Positions 24,085 through 32,742 of a stretch of 64,000 bases of DNA are shown here, piece by piece. A program made the position numbers and the translations under genes. A model generated the notes under the pieces. That model did no database searches and was not told the DNA's origin. It was given only the letters and a program-made list of their open reading frames with translations. Numbering within the stretch: position 1 is the first letter of the stretch; each line of letters opens with the position of its first letter. The stretch is from JAYVJH01 sp043777595 (lineage in GTDB: Bacteria; Bacteroidota; Bacteroidia; Cytophagales; Spirosomataceae), in NCBI GenBank assembly GCA_043777595.1, contig JAYWHT010000019.1, forward strand, positions 101,140 through 165,139, given 5' to 3'.

Positions 24085-25071
24085 TTATTGATGTTCGATA
24101 TTGACTTTTGTTGTTAAATATTGTCTTTCGTTTTCACTTTCTATAATGTAACATTCTGACACTATATTTGAACGGTCAAAACGTTTCATTTCGGTATTCT
24201 CAAACGGGGCCGCCCGTACGGTCGTCAAAACGTTACATGCTTTTGGTATTGCCAACAACTCCGCCCACTTGGTTTTTAGTAAATCCATTACCTCAGCTTT
24301 GCGCCCACCTTTCGCATATTTATCAACGATAGCCATGTAGCCTGCCCGAAGTCTAAAACGAGCGGCACGGTCGAGGCTGTCCCACGTTTTGGCATTGGTC
24401 GCCAGTTGGTAGGTGCGTTGTTCTGGTTTAGTCAGTTGCTGTACGTCCAACGGTTCAACGACAATACACTCACTCCACGCATCGGCCAACAGTGCGCCCA
24501 AAGTCGTGAGTTTGTCGCTATCCATCAAATCGGCCAACGTCTGTATCTGCGGCAAATATTCCATTTTGATAACCTTCATCTCAAATCTCAAAATATTATC
24601 GGATCCGTCAAATTGTTTGCCTTTGTCATACGCCTTTATTAAAAACTGCGTTTGGGCAGCCTGTTTGTAAGAACCCTTCCCCGTAATGGCAGTTCTACAA
24701 AAAGACGTAGCTTTATAGGTCAGTAAACCACCCAAAAACGCACTCGGGTCAAACTTCACAATCAAGTTTAACCCAAATTCAAGATTATGAATATTGGCCA
24801 TTTGTGGCTCAATTTCGAGCCAATCGCACAACTCACTCACCACGTCCCAAAGGTCGAGACGGCCAAAATCGTTGTAATTGTGTTGGCCTTCGTTCCAATA
24901 TTTGTGAAGTGAGCCAGCTATTTCTACCCGTCCGCTTTCATGTACCGTTATCGTCATATTTTTGAGCTGTGTTACGTTTTTTTCACTTTGTCGCACATAT
25001 ATCCCTTTATCGTTGAGTAGCCGCAATCGCAAATCATGGTCGTTTATGGCTATCTTTGTAAAATCAATCAT
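24085..25071 (-). CDS. Putative replication initiator, phage gene II/X-like
   Basis: A 328-residue protein starting MIDFTKI. The N-terminal third has the pattern I associate with the gene II/X replication proteins of ssDNA phages and rolling-circle replicons: VEIAGSLHKYWNEGQHNYNDF followed by an LC..L.i.p segment and NLEFGLNLIVKFDP. Such proteins nick the double-strand origin to start rolling-circle replication. The central and C-terminal parts are helical. I did not identify the catalytic tyrosine with certainty. It lies among small element genes; the family assignment is by eye. Confidence 0.55.
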   Translation of the reverse strand: MIDFTKIAINDHDLRLRLLNDKGIYVRQSEKNVTQLKNMTITVHESGRVEIAGSLHKYWNEGQHNYNDFGRLDLWDVVSELCDWLEIEPQMANIHNLEFGLNLIVKFDPSAFLGGLLTYKATSFCRTAITGKGSYKQAAQTQFLIKAYDKGKQFDGSDNILRFEMKVIKMEYLPQIQTLADLMDSDKLTTLGALLADAWSECIVVEPLDVQQLTKPEQRTYQLATNAKTWDSLDRAARFRLRAGYMAIVDKYAKGGRKAEVMDLLKTKWAELLAIPKACNVLTTVRAAPFENTEMKRFDRSNIVSECYIIESENERQYLTTKVNIEHQ

Positions 25072-25141
25072 AGTGATATGTTTTGATAAATCGAACAGTC
25101 AAAAAGGGTAACAACCACTTTGCCGTTACCCTTTCTTGTTC

Positions 25142-25582
25142 TTAATGACGGTTCGCCGCTGCGATTGTTAAAAATGTTCTTACAAAGTCCAGACGGTGAG
25201 CGGTGCGTTCCTTCCAAAAATTCCAAAATACAAAAACCTGCATCGTTGCTCGGTCTGCGCTAAACCTAACCGCCAACAACGATTTACGCCCATCGGCCAA
25301 TATATCGGCAGCATAACAACCACCAACACCCACCGCCTGTAAACCACTATTGACGGCCTTCGTATAGCCGATTTGCTGGCTGCACAAAAAATACGTAATG
25401 TTTTTGTATTTGGTAGTATCTCGCACGGGGTCGAGCCGTAGCCAACTCGGGAGGCGGTCGCTATCCGTCGTTCTTTCAAAATGTTGGGTACAGCCATTAT
25501 AACGATACTCAAAAACTTCGTACCTTGCACTCGTTGCGGTTGAGGTACGGGGAGCGGTGGGTGTTCGTCTGGTAGCTATCAT
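25142..25582 (-). CDS. Hypothetical protein coupled to the HTH gene
   Basis: A 146-residue protein whose ATG overlaps the TGA of the upstream HTH gene (ATGA, 25579-25582), so translation is probably coupled. It has aromatic-rich, beta-prone sequence (EYRYNGCTQHF, MQVFVFWNFW) and no motif I recognise. The start of this frame and the overlap support it over the shorter alternative frame at 25180-25530. The last codons overlap the second 20-nt direct repeat. Confidence 0.5.
   Translation of the reverse strand: MIATRRTPTAPRTSTATSARYEVFEYRYNGCTQHFERTTDSDRLPSWLRLDPVRDTTKYKNITYFLCSQQIGYTKAVNSGLQAVGVGGCYAADILADGRKSLLAVRFSADRATMQVFVFWNFWKERTAHRLDFVRTFLTIAAANRH
25147..25166. repeat. 20-nt direct repeat copy 2 in the element
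   Basis: gacggttcgccgctgcgatt, the partner of 23676-23695, located at the end of the 146-residue gene and 76 nt downstream of the putative Rep start. Confidence 0.6.
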
Positions 25583-25884
25583 TTCACCGCCCCCCCACCT
25601 GCTACAAAGTTACGTTTGCGGAGTGCCGCCTCTACGTCTATGCTGCTATACAACACCCTGCGGCCTATCTGTTGGCTCGGCAACTTACCATCACGGGTAT
25701 ACGTCCAAAGTATTACGGGCGTAATGTTCAACTTCTTGCAAACCTCGGCTCGTGTCAAAAGTTGATTTTGTGGAGGCGCTTGTAACTGAGCCAAAAATGG
25801 CCGAAGTACTGCCTGTACTTCGTGGGCAATCAACACCGCCAACTCGGGAGGCGTTGTACCAATAAACTGAATACTGTTTTGCAT
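25579..25884 (-). CDS. Helix-turn-helix / excisionase-like DNA-binding protein
   Basis: A 101-residue protein with a MerR/excisionase-type winged helix: LLTRAEVCKKLNITPVILWTYTRDGKLPSQQIGRRVLYSSIDVEAALRKR at about 46-95. Such proteins guide excision or regulate Rep and integrase genes of mobile elements. The N-terminal half is a hydrophobic helix. It is translationally coupled to the next gene (ATGA overlap). Confidence 0.75.
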   Translation of the reverse strand: MQNSIQFIGTTPPELAVLIAHEVQAVLRPFLAQLQAPPQNQLLTRAEVCKKLNITPVILWTYTRDGKLPSQQIGRRVLYSSIDVEAALRKRNFVAGGGAVK

Positions 25885-25996
25885 TTGAAGAGTGTCTTTT
25901 GTTTTGAAGACATTGCAAAAGTATTTAGTGAGGTAAGGGGGAAAAACTGGGGAAAATTCGGAGATTCCGCAAATATTAAAAAACCATCAAATAAGG

Positions 25997-26740
25997 TTAA
26001 TTTGAGAGTTTTGAGATACCTATTTTTAGTAATTCGGCACGTACTGCATTTAATGATTTTTTATTGATTGGGTTCTTTGTGTCTTTTATACCAATATAAG
26101 AAATACACTTTCGTAGATTCTCTATTTCTTTTGGGTCGGTTATACCAGACATTGAGGCTACTAAATTGGCAAAGGGCGTTTTATCTAAACCTTTGTATTT
26201 GTCTGCCAAAAAATCATAAACACCTATCTCATGCAAATACACTAATTTGTGAGATAACCTTTCAAAAACAATGAGGTCTATTTCGGCCTCTACCACCTGT
26301 ATTACACCTGTATTTGGGGTTTGTGTAGTTGGTATAGTGTCGGTAATACCTAATTTTGAGAGTAGTAAATCGTGAAAACACTTACAACTTCTAAAATAAT
26401 TTCTGTGTACATCACCTCGTCTATAATTTAAAAAATAATCAGAATACATCTTTGTAATACTTTCATGCAATTTTAAATAGTCATCTTCTAACACATTACT
26501 AATAATATCTAAATCTCTCTCGTACTTTGCTGCGGAAAGTGCTATAAAAATATATCGTTCGATTTGTGTGAGTTCATCGTCTTTGCTTGCCAAATCTCGA
26601 ATCCAATCATATTTTTGGTCTTCAAATTTCTTAATATTTTGAGTATAAAAATGAAACTGTTCCAAATTTGCATCGAAATTCACACCGTACATATTTTGGA
26701 TACTATTTATACATTCTTTCAAAAAGTCTACATTTTCCAT
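25997..26740 (-). CDS. Hypothetical element protein
   Basis: A 247-residue, helical and charged protein with no signal peptide. The C-terminal third (FERLSHKLVYLHEIGVYDFL ... ISYIGIKDTKNPINKKSL) resembles proteins encoded near integrases of Bacteroidota elements (from memory), function unknown. A/T content is higher than in the flanking backbone. It lies between a small helical gene and the HTH gene on the same strand. Confidence 0.55.
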   Translation of the reverse strand: MENVDFLKECINSIQNMYGVNFDANLEQFHFYTQNIKKFEDQKYDWIRDLASKDDELTQIERYIFIALSAAKYERDLDIISNVLEDDYLKLHESITKMYSDYFLNYRRGDVHRNYFRSCKCFHDLLLSKLGITDTIPTTQTPNTGVIQVVEAEIDLIVFERLSHKLVYLHEIGVYDFLADKYKGLDKTPFANLVASMSGITDPKEIENLRKCISYIGIKDTKNPINKKSLNAVRAELLKIGISKLSN

Positions 26741-26872
26741 CTCTAAAAATCGAACAGTTTTTTGTTATGATAATTGGGCATTTTCTCTAATCATTTTCAT
26801 ATCATTCTCGTATTATTTCACCAAGAACGTTAGTCTTTTTTCCTAGTGTTTTATGTCGTTTTGAGGGCATAT

Positions 26873-27106
26873 TTAGGCAGCCAATAAAGGCAAAATTTCA
26901 AACTTTACCCATATACCATACGCTTGCATCAAATCACTCAATTCGTTGAGGTATTCTGCACGTTTTTGTGCGTATTGCTCAATGGCTAATTTATCGGGTT
27001 TTTCTTGCTGTTGGTGTATGCGTATAGCTTCCGTTTTTCGTGCAACGAGTTCCATCAAACGAGCCACTTTTTCGCTCCAACTATCTGTAATGATTTCTTT
27101 CTGCAC
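26873..27106 (-). CDS. Small coiled-coil protein of the element
   Basis: A 77-residue protein with charged helices (ARLMELVARKTEAIRIHQQQ) and a C-terminal segment IEQYAQKRAEYLNELSDLMQAYG. The C-terminal third and the 3' flanking DNA recur at 15933-16135, outside the element. No known family was recognised. Confidence 0.6.
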   Translation of the reverse strand: MQKEIITDSWSEKVARLMELVARKTEAIRIHQQQEKPDKLAIEQYAQKRAEYLNELSDLMQAYGIWVKFEILPLLAA

Positions 27107-27287
27107 AACCTTAAAAGTTTATTTTTATAATTCCTTTGTATCGTTTATTTCTAAAAGACCTACCGAAGTCAAACAACCATTCTGCACTATCCAACTCAAA
27201 AAGATTTCTCAACGGGTGTGTTTCGCTATAAATTTTTACAAAAGAACCGTCTATGACGTTAAGTGTCCCACTTCGTCAAAAGTCATA

Positions 27288-27533
27288 TTAGGCAGCCTCA
27301 GCGGTCAATATTCTTTCGTTTACGTGCAACACCGCCCCACGGTGGTCTATTCGTTTTACTTGGGTCGTTTGGAGGGTCGTTACTGCCAGCGTTTCGCCTG
27401 TGGCATTTACAAACTCTACCTCGACCATTTTGCCATCTTCATACACATATACGGCTGTCCCTACGTCCCCACGTCTAAGGTCGGTATTTGGTAAGTCGCT
27501 CAACAAGGCTACTAATTCGTTTTCTGTTATCAT
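27288..27533 (-). CDS. DUF4926-like protein (putative antitoxin/immunity)
   Basis: An 81-residue protein with the DUF4926 pattern: an N-terminal VALLSDLPNTDLRRGDVGTAVYVYEDG and then VEVEFVNATGETLAVTTL. This small beta fold is often found beside DUF6883 genes in bacterial genomes, and the pair here is adjacent (9 nt apart). An antitoxin or immunity role is inference. Confidence 0.65.
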   Translation of the reverse strand: MITENELVALLSDLPNTDLRRGDVGTAVYVYEDGKMVEVEFVNATGETLAVTTLQTTQVKRIDHRGAVLHVNERILTAEAA

Positions 27534-27541
27534 AATTTTTA

Positions 27542-27844
27542 TTAGTTTGGGTATGCAGTTGTTAATCTTGGTTTTAGTTGGTTTATTTCAATAATCCATA
27601 TCGTTTTTAGTAGATATATTTTACCGTTGGGGGCAATCAAGTTACCCACTATTACATATTTTACGCCCCTTTCATTAGGTATGGTTTCGAGTATTTTACT
27701 ACCACACGCCAGCAACTTCAAATCCGTTTGCAGTTGTTCAGCATCGTAGAAACTATACCCTATTCCATTAAAAAAACTGGCCTTACTTTTACCGTGTGGG
27801 TGTGTTATATCCAGCAAATAGTTTGTTATTTTTTCTATTGGCAT
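27542..27844 (-). CDS. DUF6883-like protein (putative toxin)
   Basis: A 100-residue protein with the DUF6883 pattern: KITNYLLDITHPHGKSKASFFNGIGY near the start and KYVIVGNLIAPNGKIYLLKTIWIIE followed by an RLTTAYP end. DUF6883 domains also occur at the C-termini of polymorphic toxins (from memory). It precedes the DUF4926-like gene by 9 nt, suggesting a toxin-antitoxin or toxin-immunity pair carried as cargo. Confidence 0.65.
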   Translation of the reverse strand: MPIEKITNYLLDITHPHGKSKASFFNGIGYSFYDAEQLQTDLKLLACGSKILETIPNERGVKYVIVGNLIAPNGKIYLLKTIWIIEINQLKPRLTTAYPN

Positions 27845-27876
27845 ATGGCATTTTTACAATTTGGCAAAGTCATATT

Positions 27877-29192
27877 TTACGCAATCTTAAAAATCGGTTG
27901 TCTAAAATGTGGGTGGTCGAGTAGCCGTATGGCTGTTTGTTCGGCATCTATCTTGATGTATTTCATAAAACTTGTTTCAGTACTGTGGCCTGTTATTTTC
28001 ATTATATCAATCGTATTGACATCGTTGAGGTAGGCATTTGTCGCAAACGACCTACGGGCGGGTATGTGTCGTAACGAGTTCCCATTTTTCAACGTACTTG
28101 GTCTGTTGTTTGCCGCCCTTTGTTCGTCTTACCTCTACCTGCTCAGTAAGGTCTGCTAGTTTGCCAATCTCTTTGAGGTGTTGGTTTGTCTGTTGGTTCG
28201 TGATAGACTTCGGCAGTAGCCCACCGTATTTGTTCACAATAGCCATTACAATAGGATTGAGCGGAATAAAAACCGCTGTATTAGTCTTTTGAGTAGTTAC
28301 CTTCAACAAACGCCCCTCAGCAAAAAAATTTTCGGGTACGAGTCTTGAAAAATCCGAAAACCTTAGACCAGTATAGCAACCAATCAGAAACAAATCACGG
28401 ACACGGTCGAGGCCGTTTTTGTCGGTCAAATCCAAATCATAAATTGTGAGCAACTCGCCATCTGTCAAGTAAATACTATCCACCGTTTCGCTCGGTTTAG
28501 TAAACCCACTATCTTCAAACTTTCTATTGTCGTGCATACCATCTTTGAGGGCATTGTTCATAAGCACCTTCAAATATTTGACGATACTACCCACGTGGTT
28601 AGTCGCAAAATTTTTGTCATTGAGGTATTTGAGTAGTTTATGATAAAAATGCAAGTCCACGGCCTCAAACGTAAATTTGGCTCTTTGGCTACGTTCAAAC
28701 TCTTTTAAGTGTTTGAGTGTGGTTAGGTAGCCGTTTATGGAACTTGTACTAAATCGTTTGTTTGTTTTCTGAATCAGTCTATCACCATTTTGGCAGTCGG
28801 TGATATATTTTTCAATCCAGCCAAAAAAAAGCGGGGTCTTTAATACTAACTTTCGTATCTATTTTTGATTTTTCGATTCTGTCAAAAATTTTATCGAGCA
28901 ACGCCCTTAACTTTTCGGGAGTCGGTGCGGTATCGTTGTTATCGTTGAGGTATCTACGAAACAAGTCATCGGCCTTAGTTTTGTAACTCGTTAGTCGGGC
29001 GTTTTTTTCGGTATGTCCTTTGTCTTCTTTTTTGACATATTGCCCACCAACGTCCCAACCATTTTTGGCTATCGATTCTTTGGTACTGTATTTAAGGGTA
29101 TATTTTTGGCCGTGAGCCGACCATCGGCAGTACATCAAAATAACAGATTCAACTGCGGCCTTTTGGTCTTTCAAATAAAATTTTACCTTCAT
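27877..29192 (-). pseudogene. Tyrosine recombinase (integrase) with two frameshifts
   Basis: Three consecutive reading-frame segments together give one Bacteroidota-type phage integrase. Segment 28812-29192 has the N-terminal arm-binding domain (MKVKFYLKDQKAAVES ...). The middle segment (to 28052) has the core-binding region and catalytic Arg in GCYTGLRFSDFSRL. Segment 27877-28092 has HTARRSFATNAYL-type H-x-x-R and ITGHSTETSFMKYI with the final Tyr. Breaks lie at a run of eight T (minus strand, near 28825) and at an extra C near 28055; each is repaired by deleting one base. It is either a pseudogene or sequencing errors; a programmed shift is possible only for the T run. Confidence 0.8.
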
Positions 29193-29323
29193 TGTAGTAG
29201 TTACCGAACACTATACAAAGATAAATAATTATTTTAAGAAATGTTGTAGAATTTACCCAACAAAAATAAATAAGAAAGAGCAGATTCAGTATCTTTAAGT
29301 TTTGAATCGAAACAATACTCAAA

Positions 29324-29800
29324 ATGCCACAAACAGCTCACATCAGTACACCGCTCGGAATCGTTCAAATAGTAGGCGATGATGCAGGTATTCAGAAAAT
29401 TGGTTTTATTGACGATATTACTACGATAAGCAGAGAAATTCCGCCAGAGATTCAATCATGTGCCACACAAATTGAAGAATATTTTAATAAAAAACGTACT
29501 ATTTTTGATTTTAAAATAACTCCAAAAGGCACTAATTTTCAACAAAAAGTATGGGCCGACTTGGTAAATGTACCTTTTGGCAAAACAGAATCTTACCTCA
29601 CCATGAGCCGCCGCTATGGCGACCCAAAAGCCATCAGAGCCGTGGCTTCGGCCAATGGCAAAAATCCTATCGCTATCGTCATTCCTTGCCACCGCATTAT
29701 CGGGTCAGACGGTAGCCTCACGGGTTATGCAGGTGGCCTGTGGCGTAAAAAATGGCTTTTAGACTTCGAGCGTGGCGAAGGGCAAGGGTCTTTGTTTTAA
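29324..29800 (+). CDS. ogt: Methylated-DNA--protein-cysteine methyltransferase
   Basis: A 158-residue DNA repair protein that removes O6-alkyl groups from guanine by transfer to its own cysteine. The C-terminal domain has the helix-turn-helix region (VPFGKTESYLTMSRRYGDPKAIRAVASANGKNP) and the active-site motif PCHRIIG. Length and domain order are normal for Ogt/MGMT. It is the first gene after the integrated element. Confidence 0.95.
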   Translation: MPQTAHISTPLGIVQIVGDDAGIQKIGFIDDITTISREIPPEIQSCATQIEEYFNKKRTIFDFKITPKGTNFQQKVWADLVNVPFGKTESYLTMSRRYGDPKAIRAVASANGKNPIAIVIPCHRIIGSDGSLTGYAGGLWRKKWLLDFERGEGQGSLF

Positions 29801-29886
29801 ATTTTGTTAAAATCAAAATCAGCTTCTGCCATTCTGGCAGTTATATTGACAATCTTTGTATCTTTGTGGTTTATAAATATATAGGA

Positions 29887-31362
29887 ATGATAACATCAAC
29901 TCTAAAAATATTAACCGACCAAGACAAAGAAGCCTGCGAGGTTGTCAAACACAGCGAAGAAGAACTGGCTGTGGGTAAAAAACGGCTATTTATCGAAAGT
30001 TACGGCTGCCAAATGAACTTTGCAGATTCTGAAATCGTGGCCGCAGTAATGCGAAATGCCAATTTTGCCACCACGTCGTCTGACCAAGATGCCGATGTGG
30101 TTTTCTTGAATACTTGCTCTATCAGAGACAATGCCGAGCAAAAAGTCCGTAACCGATTGGTACACCTCAACGCGCTCAAACAACGGCGGCCGGGTATGAT
30201 TATTGGCGTACTGGGCTGTATGGCAGAGCGACTCAAAACCAAGTTTTTGGAAGAAGAAAAAATGGTGGACATCGTAGCCGGCCCCGACTCATACCGAGAC
30301 CTACCCCGCTTGGTCGAAGAGGCCGAAACAGGACAAAAAGCCATTAACGTCTTTCTGTCGAGAGAAGAAACCTATGCCGACATTGCACCTGTGCGCCTCA
30401 ACTCAAACGGTGTTACGGCTTATATTAGCATCATGCGGGGTTGCGACAATATGTGTAGCTTTTGTGTTGTGCCTTACACCCGTGGCCGTGAGCGCAGCCG
30501 AGACCCCTACTCTATTGTCAAAGAAGCCCAAGACTTGTTTGATGCTGGTTATAAGGAAGTTACGTTGTTGGGCCAAAATGTAGATAGCTATTGTTGGAGT
30601 GAAGAGTTAAGAATTATGAATTATGAGTTAAATAAAGAATCAATAACTCAAAACTCAAAACTCAAAACTATTAGTTTTGCTACCCTACTCGAAATGGTCG
30701 CTTTGGTAAGCCCCCAGCTACGGGTACGATTTAGTACTTCTCACCCCAAAGACATTACCGACGACGTACTTTATACTATTGCCAAATACGAAAACATCTG
30801 TAATTACATTCATTTACCTGCCCAAAGTGGTAACAGCCGAGTACTCAAAATCATGAACCGCACTTACGACCGTGAGTGGTACGTTCAAAAAATAGATAAA
30901 ATTCGTGAGATTTTGGGTGAAGATTGTGGTATTTCGACCGATATGATTACAGGTTTTTGTTCTGAAACCGAAGCAGAACACGCCGAGTCGCTGTCGCTCA
31001 TGGAATATGTGCAGTACGACTATGCTTTTATGTTTTCATATTCTGAACGCCCCAACACACCCGCCGCCAAAAAATACACAGACGACATACCCGAAACTAC
31101 CAAACAACGCCGCCTGCAAGAAATGATTGAAGTGCGGCTCAGGCACTCGCTGGCTCGCAACCAGCGGGCAATAGGCAAAGTGCATAAAGTGTTGGTCGAG
31201 GGGGCATCAAAGAAAAGCGAAAACGAGTATTTTGGCCGCAACGACCAAAACAAAGTAGTGATTTTTCCAAAAGGACTCTCACAAAAAGGCGATTATGTAT
31301 ATGTGTTAGCCACCGACTGCTCGTCTGGGACATTAAAAGGTGAGTTGGTGGAAAAGGTTTAG
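29887..31362 (+). CDS. miaB: tRNA-2-methylthio-N6-dimethylallyladenosine synthase MiaB
   Basis: A radical-SAM methylthiotransferase (491 residues from the ATG at 29887, preceded by ATAGGA) that modifies A37 of tRNAs. The N-terminal UPF0004 domain has GCQMNFADSE and LNTCSIRDNA cysteines and GCMAE; the radical SAM CxxxCxxC motif is in RGCDNMCSFCVVPYTRGRERSR; a TRAM domain is at the C-terminus. An atypical polar stretch after QNVDSYCW (residues of about 238-260, EELRIMNYELNKES and so on) is encoded by an inverted heptad element (30604-30673) in a loop that is short in typical homologues. Earlier in-frame starts (29752) overlap ogt and are unlikely. Confidence 0.95.
   Translation: MITSTLKILTDQDKEACEVVKHSEEELAVGKKRLFIESYGCQMNFADSEIVAAVMRNANFATTSSDQDADVVFLNTCSIRDNAEQKVRNRLVHLNALKQRRPGMIIGVLGCMAERLKTKFLEEEKMVDIVAGPDSYRDLPRLVEEAETGQKAINVFLSREETYADIAPVRLNSNGVTAYISIMRGCDNMCSFCVVPYTRGRERSRDPYSIVKEAQDLFDAGYKEVTLLGQNVDSYCWSEELRIMNYELNKESITQNSKLKTISFATLLEMVALVSPQLRVRFSTSHPKDITDDVLYTIAKYENICNYIHLPAQSGNSRVLKIMNRTYDREWYVQKIDKIREILGEDCGISTDMITGFCSETEAEHAESLSLMEYVQYDYAFMFSYSERPNTPAAKKYTDDIPETTKQRRLQEMIEVRLRHSLARNQRAIGKVHKVLVEGASKKSENEYFGRNDQNKVVIFPKGLSQKGDYVYVLATDCSSGTLKGELVEKV
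30604..30673. repeat. In-frame inverted heptad element in miaB
   Basis: Ten 7-bp units in phase: left arm gagttaa, gaattat, gaattat, gagttaa; core ataaaga, atcaata; right arm actcaaa three times, then actatta. The arms are imperfect inverted repeats (tgagtta ... taactca is perfect at the centre). Confidence 0.85.
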
Positions 31363-31386
31363 GTAAATTAAAAAAATGAAAATGAG

Positions 31387-32742
31387 ATGAAAATTAACTT
31401 AATAACAATCGAAAATCTATTTGATATATTTCATTATGAAATAGCAGTCAAACCAAACGAAAACGTGTTGATTATTACAGGGCCAAATGGTTATGGAAAG
31501 ACAACGATTTTGAATATTATTTTTAATCTTTTTAATAGAAATTTTTTATTTTTTCAAAAATTAGTCTTTGAAAAAATAACCCTTGTATTAGATGAAAACA
31601 TAAAAATTATAATCATCAAAACTGTGAAAGATGACCAGAAAAGGCTATTTGATGAAAATAGAGAGAGCGACAATAAACATACAATCAATTTTTTGTTTTA
31701 TCAAGGTGAAGTAGTGTTGGAGAATCTTAATTACGTTTTAGAATTAGAAAATACTATTGGGCGAATCATTGAAAATTATTTGCCTATTCGTAGAATTGCG
31801 CCAAATACATGGATTGAACTTGGGACAGGTAATAATAATATTCTAAACACAGACGATGTACTTATTGAATTTGCTGACCAATTACCTGATGAAGTTACCA
31901 AGAATATTTCACGAATTACATCTAAAAAAGCTAACGAAATACTTAATTCGATACAAGTCCACTTAATTAAAGAGCAGCGACTTTTCAAAAAAACAATAGT
32001 ACAAAAGCACGAACGAAGTTTTCTTAGAGAAGATAAAACACAGACAGTAATGGTAGATGCCATACAAACTTATGCAGATGATTTAAAGCAGCTAATTAGA
32101 GACATTTCGCAAAAATCTTTTATTCAAACACAAGAGTTAGATAGTAGTTATCCCAAACGGCTGACTAACGAAAACAACATATTACAGCAAAATGAATATG
32201 AAAAAAAATTTAATGCTTTAAAAGATAAGCAACAAAGACTAACCCATTTTGGGCTGTATGAAAGTAAGCAAGAGTTTTTGAATTACAATAAAAATGATGC
32301 CAAAGCATTATCAGTATATTTAAAAGATTTTGAGCAAAAATTGAGTGTTTTTGATGAATTGCTTGAAAAGTTAGAGTTATTCAGTAATATTTTGAACGAA
32401 AGACGATTTACATTTAAATCAATAAAAATAAATAGGTCAAAAGGCTTTTATTTTGAGACAGTCAAAGGCAAAGAACTTGAATTAGGCCAGCTTTCGTCTG
32501 GCGAGCAGCACGAGGTGGTTTTATTATACGAATTGATTTTTAATGTAAAACCCGATGTGCTGGTACTAATTGACGAACCAGAAATTTCACTTCATGTTAG
32601 TTGGCAAAAAGAATTTTTGAGCGATCTGTTGAAAATTGTCAAGATTCAAAAAATTCAAGTGTTGGTGGCTACACACTCTCCCTCAATCATTAACGACCGC
32701 TGGGATTTAGTTTATAATCTTGAAGCCCCAAAAATCAAATGA
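31387..32742 (+). CDS. ABC/SMC-like ATPase of a PARIS-like defence pair (AriA-like)
   Basis: A 451-residue ATPase with Walker A GPNGYGKTT (residues 32-40), a long charged, partly coiled middle, the ABC signature LSSGE (369-373), Walker B VLVLIDEPE (about 391-399) and an H-loop ATHSPS (428-433). This is the AAA_15/OLD-type class. The downstream gene overlaps by ATGA and encodes a DUF4435/TOPRIM protein; this pairing is the architecture of the PARIS anti-phage system (AriA-AriB). PARIS assignment is inference from domain order and length; other ATPase-DUF4435 pairs exist. Base composition is more A/T-rich than in the neighbours miaB and the sigma-54 gene. Confidence 0.8.
   Translation: MKINLITIENLFDIFHYEIAVKPNENVLIITGPNGYGKTTILNIIFNLFNRNFLFFQKLVFEKITLVLDENIKIIIIKTVKDDQKRLFDENRESDNKHTINFLFYQGEVVLENLNYVLELENTIGRIIENYLPIRRIAPNTWIELGTGNNNILNTDDVLIEFADQLPDEVTKNISRITSKKANEILNSIQVHLIKEQRLFKKTIVQKHERSFLREDKTQTVMVDAIQTYADDLKQLIRDISQKSFIQTQELDSSYPKRLTNENNILQQNEYEKKFNALKDKQQRLTHFGLYESKQEFLNYNKNDAKALSVYLKDFEQKLSVFDELLEKLELFSNILNERRFTFKSIKINRSKGFYFETVKGKELELGQLSSGEQHEVVLLYELIFNVKPDVLVLIDEPEISLHVSWQKEFLSDLLKIVKIQKIQVLVATHSPSIINDRWDLVYNLEAPKIK

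Larger units (their letters stand above)
23344..29210. mobile_element. Integrated genetic element next to tRNA-Arg
   Basis: A block of about 5.9 kb lies between tRNA-Arg and ogt in which all genes run leftward. It holds a tyrosine integrase at the distal end (frameshifted), small accessory genes, an HTH/excisionase-like protein and a putative gene II/X-type replication protein. Gene content and orientation differ from the housekeeping flanks. The left limit is set at the tRNA and the right limit upstream of the integrase start; I could not find a convincing direct repeat (att) at both ends, so the limits are approximate. It could be an integrative plasmid, satellite or defective ssDNA-type prophage. 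Confidence 0.75.

Noticed and set aside
25180..25530. Alternative 116-residue frame inside the 146-residue element gene
   Set aside because: It starts internally and lacks the ATGA coupling to the HTH gene shown by the 146-residue frame.
28812..28840. Programmed -1 frameshift in the integrase at the T run
   Set aside because: The repair needs a +1 shift (or one base fewer), a second unrelated break exists downstream, and no stimulatory structure is evident, so mutation or sequencing error is more likely.
23344..29300. Direct-repeat att sites for the element at tRNA-Arg
   Set aside because: I compared the tRNA 3' end and the left edge with the region upstream of the integrase and found only short weak matches (such as ttaccgaa), not a convincing att pair.
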